From Sphaerolaimus hirsutus (lineage: Eukaryota > Nematoda > Chromadorea > Monhysterida > Sphaerolaimidae), in contig OZ038454.1 of the NCBI GenBank assembly GCA_964036195.1, positions 7,006,001-7,070,000 of the forward strand: a stretch of DNA of 64,000 nucleotides. The letters run 5' to 3'. Positions 1 through 11,416 of this stretch are shown here, in pieces. Made by a program: the position numbers and the translations under genes. The notes under the pieces were generated by a model. It saw only the letters and a list, made by a program, of their open reading frames with translations, ran no database searches and was not told the DNA's origin. Each line of letters begins with the position of its first letter. Within the stretch, counting starts at the first letter, position 1.

Positions 1-614
1 ACAAATACCGCAGTTTGTGATCTGTACAAGTCAGAACACACGTTAAAACTGATGATTGAGTGATGTTAGGGAAGGGTTTATGTGTATATACAGTTATATA
101 TGCCTAAAACACATATACATCTATGTAATTGCTTGATTTTTCTACGTCTGAGTATGCGGAACTTCTGAAAATTTGCTGCGAAATAATAGACCCCCCCCCT
201 CGAATAAACCCCCCCCCCCTCGATTAACCCCCCCTCAAATTTTGCTGGCGAAATAATAAACCCCCTGGGGGTATTTCGAGGTAATACGGTAAATACATAC
301 TATTTACATATTTTTACCAACTACACCCGCATAAATATAACTTCTGGCGACATAAAAAAAATTCACAATTCAGTATTATGACATTGGACGCTCGAGAAAA
401 TGGCGCCAAACGCCAGTGGCGCCATTAAAGGGTGCCGACGCCATGGGACCATTCCACTACTAGCCGATACTGAATACTCAGTATCGATACTTGTACTTGT
501 CACTCAATCCCAGCACGGCAGTGAGAACAATCCAACTTCTGCATATCATTTGTTATTTCGAAAAGTCCTGCTGAGCTGAGGCCATGAGCCATTTATTTTC
601 TCTCGAATTTGGAA
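1..614. other. Downstream flank of the K2P gene, no gene seen
   Basis: No coding exon is visible. Positions 180-295 hold a C-rich fragment of the dispersed TACCGTATT/CCTCGAA repeat family, ending in GAGGTAATACGG. Positions 395-460 hold a short GGCGCC-rich fragment ending in the CCATTCCA signature of the TAGTGATGG element family. Confidence 0.6.
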
Positions 615-3600
615 TCACTTAATTGTCGCTTTGGCGACGGCACTGGACCTCCTGGAAGTGTCGCGGCTGAGGTTGGGGCTGGCGCTGTGCGGCGCGACGG
701 CTGGGGCAGTCCCAGACCCTGTAGAAGACCCTGTCAAGTGTAAAAGACCCTGTAAAATGTCATGTGTCATGTAAAAGACCCTGCAAAATGTCATGTAGAA
801 GACTGTAAAAGTATCCGAATCTTTTTGGAATCCGAAAGTATCCAAATCTCATGTGTTTGTATCCAAATCCAAAAATTTGAAAACAAAACATGAGATTGAG
901 ATAGAATAAGAGTTGGATACACATAAATAACAGTTTACAGGCTCTTTCACGTGATATTTGACACTTTACATGTTCTTTTACATAACACCTGACATTTTAC
1001 AGGCTCTTTCACACTTCACAGGTTCTTTTACAGGGTTCCGAGACTGGCACCAGGCCGTTGTTTGCGTCGCTGCCCCGGCAGCTGCCTGGAGGGGGCGGGC
1101 GCGGGCGGCAGCGCGGCGGGGTCGCGTTGCAATGGCGCCATCTGCGCGCCCGCCGCTTGTCCGTGACTGCCCGCGGCGCTCTTGAGCCCGTCGCAAGAGA
1201 TCGAACTCGACATCTGCATATTTATGGAATGGGTATTTTACTGTATTTAGTTTCTGTTTTAGTTTTCTGCAGCGATTTCGAATTTGGAAAACTCGAAAAT
1301 CAGCTTTGAATGCATTTGAGTTCACCAGAGAGAGGTGTCTGTCAAGTTGTCAACTACCGTTGATGGAGATAAAATGGTGCAGGCTACAGTGCACTTCGTG
1401 TATGTTTTCTTCGGTGAAAACTGAAGAGTACTTTCAAATATGTTTTCTCATTGTTTTTCTCTCTCTAAATTTCTGTACTCAGGTGATGAGTAATTTGAAA
1501 TTTATTTATGTTTACATAAAACAGTTCTGTACTTCTAATAACTCTGCCATACTTAAATATATTTCCAGTCTCGTTTTCTCTGAATGAATGGCCGCCCACG
1601 CACTAGTTTCGGCGTCACGTGTCGCAGAGCGATCTCCCGATGCACTCGCGTAAATTTTATTGTTCAACATTGCTGCAAGTGTATTTTTGATACGAAGAAG
1701 CCGACACGCGAAGCCGACATCTGAGTTGACACAAGTGTCAACTACTGTGCGGGCCGCCAATCATGCTTTAAATGGCATCAATTTCGCAACCAATTGACCG
1801 TATTATTTCTAATAGAACGACAGACATCCAATAGAACGGCACCCCCAATAGGACGGCAGGTTTTGGCACTGTTGCACTCCTGAGAAAACAATCAAACGGC
1901 GCCTCCAATAGAACGGCAGGTAAAAAGGTTGACGAAAAAATCGAACGGCGCTCTTCTATTAGAAGAAATGCGGTAGTATGTAATGCGCTCACCTGGTTGC
2001 CACCGTCACCGGGGCCGCGGCTGGGGCTGGAGCTGTGCTGCTGCGTGGACTTGTGCGACGCGAGCCTGGCGAAGCGCTGCCACTCGCCCTTGTACAGGTT
2101 CAGCAGCGTCTTGGGGTCGCGGCCTGCGGGGTGACAACTTGGCACATTCGATGCTATGCAGAGTGGCTGAAAGTACTGAACCGTTTTCAAGGGATATGTG
2201 AATGTAAATAGTGATGGAATGGCGCCATGGCGCTGGCGCCATTTGAGGGCGCCAAAGGGCGCCGCGCCATGGCGCCATTGGCGCTTGGCGCCCTTTTTCT
2301 GTGGCGCCCTTGGCGCCTGGCGCCCACATTCTGAAAGGCGCCATGGCGCCCTTGGCGCTTGGCGCCATTTTTCCGTGGCGCCCTTGGCGCCTGGCGCCCT
2401 GCTTTTAAAGGGCGCCAAAAAGGCGCCAGCAGGGTTTCAATGTGAGTGCTGTAAAAATGGAAAAAAAGATGAAAAACGCATTCATGGATGATCTGAATTC
2501 GCCAGAAATATAGACGAAGTGGTGTGAGTGGGTATAAATCTTTTGTGCAACGGTTCATCAGACGAGAATGATGGAACGTTGAACTTGCAAAATCGTAAAT
2601 CAACGGCTTCAATTCGTTGCAATTCCGTTTTTTTGTCCATTTCGAGGAAACATTGATCGGAAAAGTCAATTTGAAGTGAATGGATTGTTGTCAAATGACA
2701 ATATAAATTGTGTTTGAATTGTCATGTGAGTTTTACTCGAATTTTTTTGTTACTAGTGTTGTCTTTGTTCATTACACCCTGGAGAACGCAAATTAAGTAG
2801 TGAATGCATGTACTAGGGTGCTGTAGAAACACTTTTAGCACACGCAGGGTGTTGTATGCACTTATTTATCCTGGCGCCCTTGGCGCCTGGCGCCCTATAT
2901 TTCAAATGGCGCCATGGCGCCCTTGGCGCTTGGCGCCCTCTTTCCGTGGTCCCCTTGGCGCCAGGCGCCCGCTTTCCGAATGGCGCCATGGCGCCCTTGG
3001 CGCCTGGCGCCCTTTTTCTGTGGCGCCCTTGGCGCTTGGCGCCCACTTTCTGAATGGCGCCATGGCGCCATTGGCGCCTGGCGCCCTTTTTTCTGGCGCT
3101 TTTCCATCACTAAATGTAAAGCTTTTTGTACGCCCACTGACTGAAGTAACACGAAAACATAATATTACGTTTTCACAGGACAATTGTTTTTGAAGTATTT
3201 TTTACTCAAGACGGAATTCCGATATTCCTCGCGCATGTGAAATGAAAGTATTTTTTACCCAAATTTTTTTTTGTAATTTTTATACTTATACCGTATTTCT
3301 TCCAATAGAAGGGCGGGTCTGCAATAGAAGGGCGTCTCCAATAGAAGATACACTTTTTCGACTAATTTTTGGGCCAAGAAATAAATAGAAGGGCGGTCTC
3401 CAATAGAAGGTACACGAAGTCCTGTAATTGTGCGAAATGTATGAAAAAATTTAAAATATCAGCGGACACTGTACTTTAGTGGCTTTTGTCCATCCATTTG
3501 GTGCTATTTTAACATCAAACGTTGAATGAACTCTATAAATCATCATTCTATGAACTGTCTCTGACATAACACTTTGGAAAACCTTGGCAGAACGTGAACA

Positions 3601-6600
3601 AAATTCGCTGAAAAAATGGCGAAAAAATTAGAAGGGCAGTCTCCAATAGAAGGGCGGGTAAAAAAAATGACGAAAAAATAGCACCCTTCTATTAGAAGAA
3701 ATACGGTACCTACATTTAAAAGGGGGCATTTTCACAAAACATCCATCTTGCGGCACCCTCCTGAAGCCCCCTCAAATGGCGGCCGCGCCATTGTGCCATT
3801 CCATCACTCACTAATTAAAGTGCAAACTAACTGTGCTGTTGGTGCTGGTGCTGGAATCCCATCTTTATCATCACTGCGAAATCCTCTTGCAATAGGTTTA
3901 TTGTGTCAGTGGATGCCATCATGTAATTGATTGTGGTTTGTTGTATTTCTTCAGTCATCTGCCGAGTAAAACGGTAAGCTAAGACAGCATTCAAACGTTT
4001 GTTTGTGATGTGATGACAAAAATATCGAGTTTTGAACAGCTTTTGGTCATGAAATATGGAAGTATGTCATGAAATTTGATTTGCGTGATGCCTAGATGTT
4101 GATAAGCTACATTACCCAATTAATGAGGCTGCAAATACCCCTTATTCACTCTGGCAACAAAAAATGTGATCTAATGTACATCATTACACCATCTATAAAA
4201 TTTGATGTTTGTCCCAGGTATTGAGGCCAATCAAATCATGTCGATAGAGTATGCACACAACAAATTATGAACAGCTAATTTCAGTAAGCCATAATGGCAT
4301 TCATGGCATGATGGCATGATGAATTAGGTAACCAATTTTTAGTTTACTGGCAGAAACCTCAAATGCCATTCAAAGTGGATTTATCAGTTGACCAACTGTC
4401 ACTGGTTGTAAACTAGTGTGCGCAGCACCAATATGCAACCTTTCACGGAATTATGACTACCTAGTCTAACCGGAATCATGGTGACCAGCTGCGCGGCTGC
4501 GGTGGCCAGACGCTGTGCCTTGGGCAGCTGAACGGCAGTTTTGAAGTCGCTGGGGCACAGCTGGTCTTTGCATCCGATCATTTCACATTCTTCCCGTTCT
4601 GGTGACTGAATGGCAAAAAACAAATAGGTACGTTGATTTGCTGTTTGTGAAACAGCTTATGAACTCATTTTTTGAATATTTCATCCTACTGTACCTATGT
4701 TATAGCGTGGTTCAGGTAGACACACAAAGTTTGGCATTTCTGTGAGCAGATGTAGTCCTGCGTCACTGACAGCTGCAGCATGACGTCTATCATTTTTCAA
4801 CTCATGATGCCATGAAGATTTTCTCTTCACAATTTAAAACGGAATTTCCCTGGCCAATTATTTCGTCACTATATTTCATCTCACTCATTCAGTGAACTGA
4901 AACAGTTCGTCACATATTTATATAATCCGAAATGAAACACACCCGAAACGACTCGAGTATGGAGTCGAGGGTGTGCACGTGCGGCAGCGTGCAGCGCGCG
5001 TCGCTCAGCGCTGGCTGCGTGGGGTCGGGCGGCACGACGCACAGCGGGGTCGTGTCGCTGTTGCCTGCGGGTCACATTTTTTGCTCATTTGGCAAAGCGT
5101 CAATTGTCATGCAAAGTGTCAGCCAAAGTGTCAATTGTCATGCAAAGTTCAGTAATACAGTTTTTTGTTTGTTTTGATAGACATTTCACCTGACATTTTG
5201 CAGTTGAATTTACCCTTTACAGTGCTCGGGACTACCACATGCATGGCTACACACAAGCACTAAGCACCAATCCCCGCCCACCTAGTTCCAGATCTGGCTG
5301 GGCGGGCGGGCGGGGGGTGCCCCTGCGCCTGTGCTTGTCCCTCTGCTCGATCATGCTGATGGTGGCGGACACCATCTGGTCCACGTCGAGCTGGTCGATG
5401 CGCTCCTGCGGCACCTCCCACGTGTGCCCCACCGCTTCCACCAGGTCGCTCACGCGCAGCCTTTGGGGGAAGTGGTTGACAAATGACAACTTGGGGGCAG
5501 TCCCGAACCCTGTAAAGTGTAAATTAAGTGTCAATTGTCATGTAAAATGTCATGCAAAGTGTCAATTGTCATGAGAAATGTAAAGTCAAGTGTCAATCGA
5601 CATGCAAAGATCAGTAATAAAAACTTTTCTTTTTGTTTTGATTAACACTTTACATGACATTTAAAACACTTTACATGGCTTGGGACTGCCACAAATATTG
5701 TACACAGTACAGCACTTCTAGTGGTTTTGAGTCACACAACCCAACACGACCGACTTTTTGCCGCCGAACCAGACTCGGACGGACTTTGCGTTGCGCAGGG
5801 CCTTGCCCAGGTTGTGCAGCTGGCGCATGCGCACCGTGCCCAGCTCGATGGCCACCGTGGACAGGGCCACGCCCACGCACACGTACGCCATCATCACCGG
5901 GTAGTAGGACGCGCTGAGGGGAGAGAGGTCTGTTATGGCTGTGGGGGGGGTGCTTTTTGTTGCTGCAGTGTTTATATCTGGGGACGCATACCCCCTGAAC
6001 CGCATGCTGTTATGAAGTAACACTTCACGATAACATCATTGTTAATAAAATTAATATTGTACCAAAAATCGTTTCTCGAATGAACGCAATGTATAAAAAA
6101 AATTCTTCTTTCTTGAATATTTGTCTTTTTTGTGACATTGTGCATCATTTTCCTGCCCGCGCTTTATCGAATAAGACATACCTATTACCTCGAATTATCC
6201 CCCCTTTGAATTAATTCCCCTGGAATTAACCCCCCTCAAAATGGGCTGGGGAAATAATAACCCCCCCCCCGTCGAAATACCCCCCGAAATGATGTACATC
6301 CTGTATGCAATGTACATAATGTATTTATTACAACTAATTTGCATTGCAGCTACACTTATACGCTCATTTGTGTACAGACGTACATCTATAGCCCCAATAT
6401 CACCTAATTTCTCATGTTTATTACCGTTTTTGGGTATGAGAAAGCGTACTACCATATTACCTCGAAATACCCCCATGGGGATGTATTATTTCACCAGCAA
6501 ATTTTGAGGGGGGGTTAATTCGAGGGGGAGGGGGTTATTCCAGGGGGGTCTATTATTTCGCCGGAAATTTTACGATTTCCCATACTCAGACATAGAGAAA

Positions 6601-9600
6601 TACAACATTGTCAGAGACGGATGGGTGTTTTTAGGCATATACAAGTGTATATACACATAAACCCTTCCCTAACGTCACTCAGTCATCGGTTTTGTGGTGT
6701 CATCAGTCATGTGTTCTGCATAATACAGTTCACACATTTGTGGTATTTGTTGTGTACATTCTGTTTACACTGTATTTGGGGGGTATGTCGAGGAGGGGGG
6801 TTTATTATTTCCCCAGCCCATTTTGAGGGGGGGGGGGGGGTGAACTCGAGTGGGGGTTAATTCAATAGGGGGAGGTTAATTCAAGGGGGGTTAATTCAAG
6901 GGGGGGGTTAATTCGAGGTAATACTGTATTTACTATGAATTTAACAAAAATTTCTGACGAAATAATAACCTCCCCTCGAAATCCCCCCCCCCCCTCGAAT
7001 TAACCCTCCCCCTAAAATTTTGCTAGCGGAATAATAAACCGCCATGGGGGTATTTCGAGGTAATACGGTAAGTAATTATGTATGCATACATTGCAGTCCG
7101 CCGAGCATAAAATATAAAATACGCTATCCTCTGTTCAACTTAGCATGGTACAACACGACACACTGACGCACCTGGTGGGAACAAAGTCGCGGAAGTCGAG
7201 TGTCAGTGCGCTGAAACTCCAGTAGATACCAGTTAGCATTGACAGAAATCGGAAATATTTTTGATTCAAGAAATCGTTTATGGGAGCTTGTATTCAAATA
7301 TTTTTCCAATTTGCAAAAGACTGGTCAAAAAGGTCCATCCCAGCTTAAAAGCAAACAATTGAAGCGTTGCTGGATATGTCCATGCTGAATCCAGTAACAA
7401 TCAGAGGCTTTGCACCAACACACAAGTGCACAGAACTATTTTTGGATTTTTTTTCCACTTTTGTCAGTATTTTGGCCAGGGAAAAAGAACCTACTGTAAG
7501 TAAAAATATGCTTTCGCAACCCTGCAAAAATAAAACTTTTCAAAAAATGATTCTACTCCGCTAGGATGCAAACCCAAACAAAACCCCAAAAACCAAATTC
7601 CGTCAGTGCTAAGCTAATTGCACCATTGAACACGCTGCCGCCATGTATGCTCTTGTAGGCGAGCGCGCCCAGGGCCACGTGCAAGCCGAACACGAGCACG
7701 AACATGGTGGCCGGCATCTCCTTGTTCGCGTCCTCCTCCTGCTCCTCCTCGTCGAGCTCCTCGTCGCTGACACTCTCCTCGGCCAGTAGAAACAATCGGG
7801 GGGGGGGGGGTTTGGGGTGTAGGGTGAATCAGAGCCTTTTGTTTTGCGTTTGCCCTCTTTTTGTGGTGTGAGCTGATTTTGGTGACATTCAAATTTGTGG
7901 CAGGGCTGAAATTAATTTGATGTTTTCCTTAAAAAGTCCCATAAACCTTTTCACTAAAATTTCAATCAAATTTTGACCAAAAATGTCAACTAATTCAACC
8001 AAATAATATGCCACCATCGATTATTTCTATGCCTGCACCTCCCTACTGCTTGTGTGTTTTGTGTTCCTTCCCAGCCATGTGCACACAGCTGAATGCAGTT
8101 TCAGCCATCTGTATTTTTCAAATTAAATCGAATTGCTTAGGTATATGGCTTTGTCCTTCGGTATGCTCAGGGTCAGGGGACAGTCCCGCACTCAGTGTGA
8201 AGTGTGAAGGTAAGTGAAAAATGTCATGTAAAACGTCAGTCAAAGTAAAGGAAAAAGGTTTATTACAGAAATTTTGACAATTTGCAACTGACAAATAACA
8301 ATTGAGACATTTGACATGGTATTTGACACTTGATTTTACACTTCACAGGGGTCCGAACTCGGCAACGATAAATACGCCTTATGGACAATTTATGTACTTA
8401 GGTAGGTAAAATTGACTTTTAGAAGTTGGTGCCACACATGGACTTAACACATGTCTTACTTTCTTCTTACTGCCCACAGTTATGAACAGTTTGCTGCATA
8501 CAGAATGACGTTATTGACTTGCTTGAGATTTTTTGAGTCGTCACAATTGTGCCAAAACTTTGAAAAAACATAGAAAAAAATATGCGGCACCAATTCCAGG
8601 TGGCTTTTGTTAATGTTAAGAGCATTGCCGACGCAGGATGTCAGCCCCTAATAGTGATGAGCCCAGCCGCCTCTGTAGTCTAGTGGTTAGGGCACTCGTG
8701 TTCTATACGAGAGGTGCGGGTTCGATTCCCGCCTGAGGCAAGTGCAATTTTGCACTCTTTCTTAAACTTAACCCCAGCTCCACGCAACCGACCTGCAGGC
8801 GCGCTCCATGTGCGTGTGCGCCAGGATGACCAGCTGGCGGATGTACTGGCCCAAGTTGGCCAGCACGACCATGGTCAGCGGGATGCCGCACATGACGAAC
8901 AGCACGTAGAACAGCTTGCCCGCGTCCGTGGTCACGTTCAGCGCCCCGTAGCCTGAGGAAGGCGCAGAGTATAATTTGACTATTGTTTGGGTTTCTTCTT
9001 TGCCGTCATTGAACGTTGATTTCGGTAGTTGAACTGCTGTCTCTGCATTGCGTGGCACATGTCCAATAATTTTACGCTTTCATCTTTTTTGGGCAGTTAC
9101 CGTCATTCCTCGAAATACATCCAGGGTTTTTCAGAGTGTAAATTTTGAGGGGTGTTACCAGAGGGAGGGGTGTTCCAAGGGGGTGGTTGTTTTGCTGATT
9201 TTGAGGGGGGGGGGGGGGGGGTATTGCAAGGAAATACGGTTTATATGTTTTGCTATTGAAGACTTCAAACTGCATGCACACTGCCACGCAAATTGCAATA
9301 ACTTATGACTATTAGGTAACTGCCTACCACAGGCCATAAATGAAAGTTTTGAACGCTAGTCAATTTAGGACAGGGAATGTAGATTTGCTAGTTTACAAAA
9401 CAGACAACGTTTCCAAGATCATAGGTAATTAAATTCTGCAGAAAAAACTTTCCAGTTTCCTCTAGACAGACAAAAATCTATTGCACGCTGACACACCGAT
9501 GGTCGTGCAGGAGGCAAAAGCGTAGAGCCACGACTTGGCCAGCGTCCAACTGGGCGGGTTGACCAATGGGCGGACGCACCGCCGCACCACCTCGCCGCCC

Positions 9601-10189
9601 ACCGACTCCGCCCACCCTGCGACCAGCGACGCAAGCGCTACCAGCGGCAGTTACTGTTGTTTTTCAGGGGACACTCCCAGACCCTGTAAAAAGCCCTGTA
9701 AAATGTCAAATGTCCTCCATGGAAAATGCCCTGCAAAATGGCAAACGTACATTTGCCATTTTCCATGACTTTTGACACTTTGCATGACATTTGACATTTC
9801 ACAGGGCTTTTTACAGTTTCTGTTATTTGAAAAACTTCGAAACAAAAAAAATATGATTGCATAAAATGTAGTTATTTTACAGCGGAGGGCCTGCAATAGC
9901 CATGATTTAAATATTTTTTCAAAAATTTTTACCATCATAGGGCACAAAAATCTGCGCAGCAGCGTCGCACATCAGTACATCACGCACCCCTGTGGAAGCG
10001 CCGCGCGCGCACCACCGTCTGGACGCACAGCGCCGTCTGGTTGAGTGTAAGCTGGTGCGCCTGGCTCTGCTCCCGCTGCTCGACCAGCTTGAGCACGCTG
10101 CCGCCGAGCAGGGCGTACAGCGTGACGCACAGCACCAGCAGCGTGTTGACCACCAGCGGCTCGCGGCACAGCTGCCGCACGCTGCGCAT
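615..10189 (-). CDS. Two-pore-domain (K2P/TWK) potassium channel, about 12 exons
   Basis: Membrane channel expected to carry potassium leak current. Exons, 5' to 3': 9988-10189, 9497-9616, 8793-8952, 7624-7766, 7172-7210, 5755-5913, 5282-5460, 4943-5064, 4461-4527, 1993-2123, 1051-1180, 615-700. In order they encode M1 (VLCVTLYALLGG), a cap with an NQT glycosylation site, the first pore with filter TTIGYG, M2 (FYVLFVMCGIPLT), an acidic M2-M3 loop, M3 (MPATMFVLVFGLHVALGAL), the second pore, M4 (YYPVMMAYVCVGVALSTVAI) and a long low-complexity cytoplasmic tail ending SSAVAKATIK. The intron splitting the first Gly of GYG in phase 1 is a known K2P hallmark. The second pore reads TLDFRDFVPT instead of TTxGFGDFVP, and the junction into it (7624 to 7210) fails phase, so that boundary is unresolved. 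The alternative exon-2 start is 9637. Start ATG 10189 is the first Met before M1. The channel family is sure; the tail exons at 4461-4527 and 1051-1180 are less certain. Confidence 0.82.
701..1053 (-). mobile_element. Inverted-repeat MITE coinciding with the last K2P intron
   Basis: On the plus strand the element begins CTGGGGCAGTCCCAGACC and ends GAGACTGGCACCAG, which are imperfect inverted repeats. On the minus strand its ends supply GTGCCA as 5' splice site and GCCCCAG as 3' splice site. The intron 1050-701 is therefore the element minus three bases. No target duplication is visible. Confidence 0.6.
2209..3112. mobile_element. hAT-like MITE filled with GGCGCC palindromes
   Basis: Termini are TAGTGATGG and CCATCACTA, flanked by the exact 8-bp duplication AATGTAAA (2201-2208 and 3113-3120). 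The blocks 2218-2430 and 2870-3105 are tandem variants of CTTGGCGCCTGGCGCC. The non-repetitive middle (about 2431-2869) looks like a later insertion. Long open frames here in every register come from the repeat and are not genes. Confidence 0.85.
3113..4440. repeat. K2P intron with 'CAATAGAAGGGCG' repeats
   Basis: Positions 3290-3715 carry several copies of the word CAATAGAAGGGCG between CCGTATTTCTTCC and AGAAGAAATACGGTA termini. A related copy lies at 1795-1975. The remainder is AT-rich intron with no exon I can support. Confidence 0.5.
6187..7078. repeat. Cluster of TACCGTATTACCTCGAA repeats
   Basis: Runs of CCCCTCGAAATA / GGGGTTAATTCGAGG bounded by TTACCTCGAATTA and GAGGTAATACGGTA. At least two interleaved copies fill this K2P intron. 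The same family recurs at 180-295, 9110-9240, 13844-14164, 15500-15857, 30000-30180, 41504-42030 and 61340-61700. Confidence 0.6.
8669..8740 (+). tRNA. tRNA-Arg (anticodon TCT) or tRNA-derived SINE head
   Basis: This 72-bp stretch folds as a tRNA: acceptor GCCTCTG with CTGAGGC (one mismatch), a D arm with AGTGGTTAGG, anticodon stem CTCGT/ACGAG around loop GTTCTAT (anticodon TCT), and T arm GCGGG-TTCGATT-CCCGC. A-box and B-box promoter words are present. It lies inside a K2P intron, antisense to it. The D arm resembles Glu/Asp tRNAs more than usual Arg tRNAs, so a SINE-derived copy is possible. Confidence 0.5.
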
Positions 10190-10474
10190 CGCTGCTGCGC
10201 CGGGCGATGGTGCCGCCGCTTTTAGCTTAGCCGCAGGTTCATCACACACAAAAAGAATGTGAAATACCGTATATTCACGAAAAAGACTTCCCTCGAATAA
10301 CTCCCCCTCTGTTGGAAAGGTGGGAAAAAAATCCACCCCTCGAATAACTCCCCCCCCCCTCCGGGTGAAAAAGATCCTGTAAAATTTACAAAAACAATTA
10401 ATGAAAAGAATGTAGGCTATAGCAGAGACAGCAGATACAAAAAGTCTACACAGTGTGTACACACAATGACAATA

Positions 10475-11416
10475 CAGGGTGCGGCAATTTAGACGGACCC
10501 CATAAAGTTTTGAAAAATTCATCACTGGGTAGTCGGATTAACGTCAAATTTTAGGTCAACATTAACAACTGTTTAGGAAAGGAGCCCTGAGAATATGGCC
10601 GCGATAGCTCCACTCGTTCTCAAGTTATTAATGCAAACGCGTAATTGTCATTTTTCAACCGCCTAGCTTTGCGACCAATTACGCAAGCGCCCGCCGATTT
10701 CCTTATGGGCATAGCGAATTGGTGGCGGGCGTGCACGCATTTAGGCATGCAGCTGCGGGAAAAAAATCAGAAAAAAAACCTTTAAGCGGCGTTTACACTG
10801 CAAAATGTGCCGACAATTCGAAAAGTGAAAAAGTTCCATAAATCCAGAATAAAGTTCCATATCTGCGAGAAAAACAGGTCAGTATACTCACTAGTTAGTT
10901 GCACTCACATGCCAAATTTCAGATAAATCGGCCATTTTGTTCAAGAGTTATAAGCATTTTAAAAATTTCACGTTGTCGGTTCGCTTTTTTTGATCGAAAA
11001 AATCTTGTTGTCGGTTCGGTTTCTGTTGAACGAGGCTTTTCTGTCGGCACAGGCAAAATTTCTGTAAAATTTGTGCGTTGTCGTGACAAAAAGTCCATTG
11101 GCGACAAAAAAAATTTGTTGGCACAGCTCGCAGTGTAAACGCCGCTTAAAAAAAACAATCCGATGCCGATCCCGGCCCCGAGAAGTCAATCTCGTTTGAA
11201 CGATATCACAAGGTGGTTGAAAAGTGACAATTACGCGTTCGCATGAACTGGGCTAAAGTGGCTACACTTGAGAACGAGTGGAGCTATCGCAGCCATATTT
11301 TCAGGGCTCCTTTCCTATCTAGTTGTTAATGTTGACATACAATTTGACGTTAATCCGACTACCCAGTCACAAGTTATTCAAAACTTTATGGGGTCCGTCT
11401 AAATTGCCGCACCCTG
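10475..11416. mobile_element. Long-TIR DNA transposon, non-autonomous
   Basis: Begins CAGGGTGCGGCAATTTAGAC and ends with its complement. The terminal inverted repeats run about 200 bp (10475-10690 against 11215-11416), including a shared word for GAGAACGAGTGGAGCTATCG. TA flanks both ends, so a 2-bp TA target is likely. It has split a TACCGTAT-family element (10265-10380 and 11472-11562). It encodes no transposase. Confidence 0.75.
10782..11149. mobile_element. Inner TTTAAGCGGCGTTTACACTG palindromic MITE
   Basis: Inverted termini AAGCGGCGTTTACACTGC and GCAGTGTAAACGCCGCTT lie inside the element at 10475-11416. Its interior is also partly self-complementary. It resembles the 58284-58708 element (AGGCCGCGTTTACACGG termini). 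Confidence 0.65.

Noticed and set aside
2198-2491. Long open frames of the MAPWRPWRLAPF type on both strands
   Set aside because: They are generated by GGCGCC word arrays inside hAT-like elements, occur in every frame, and match no protein. The same holds at 2804-3193, 14197-14532 and 63628-64000.
5914-7171. Search for a normal GFG-coding exon in the K2P M3-M4 interval
   Set aside because: Reading both the 5914-7171 and 7211-7623 intervals on the minus strand I found no GFGD or GYGD coding string; the intervals are repeats and AT-rich intron.
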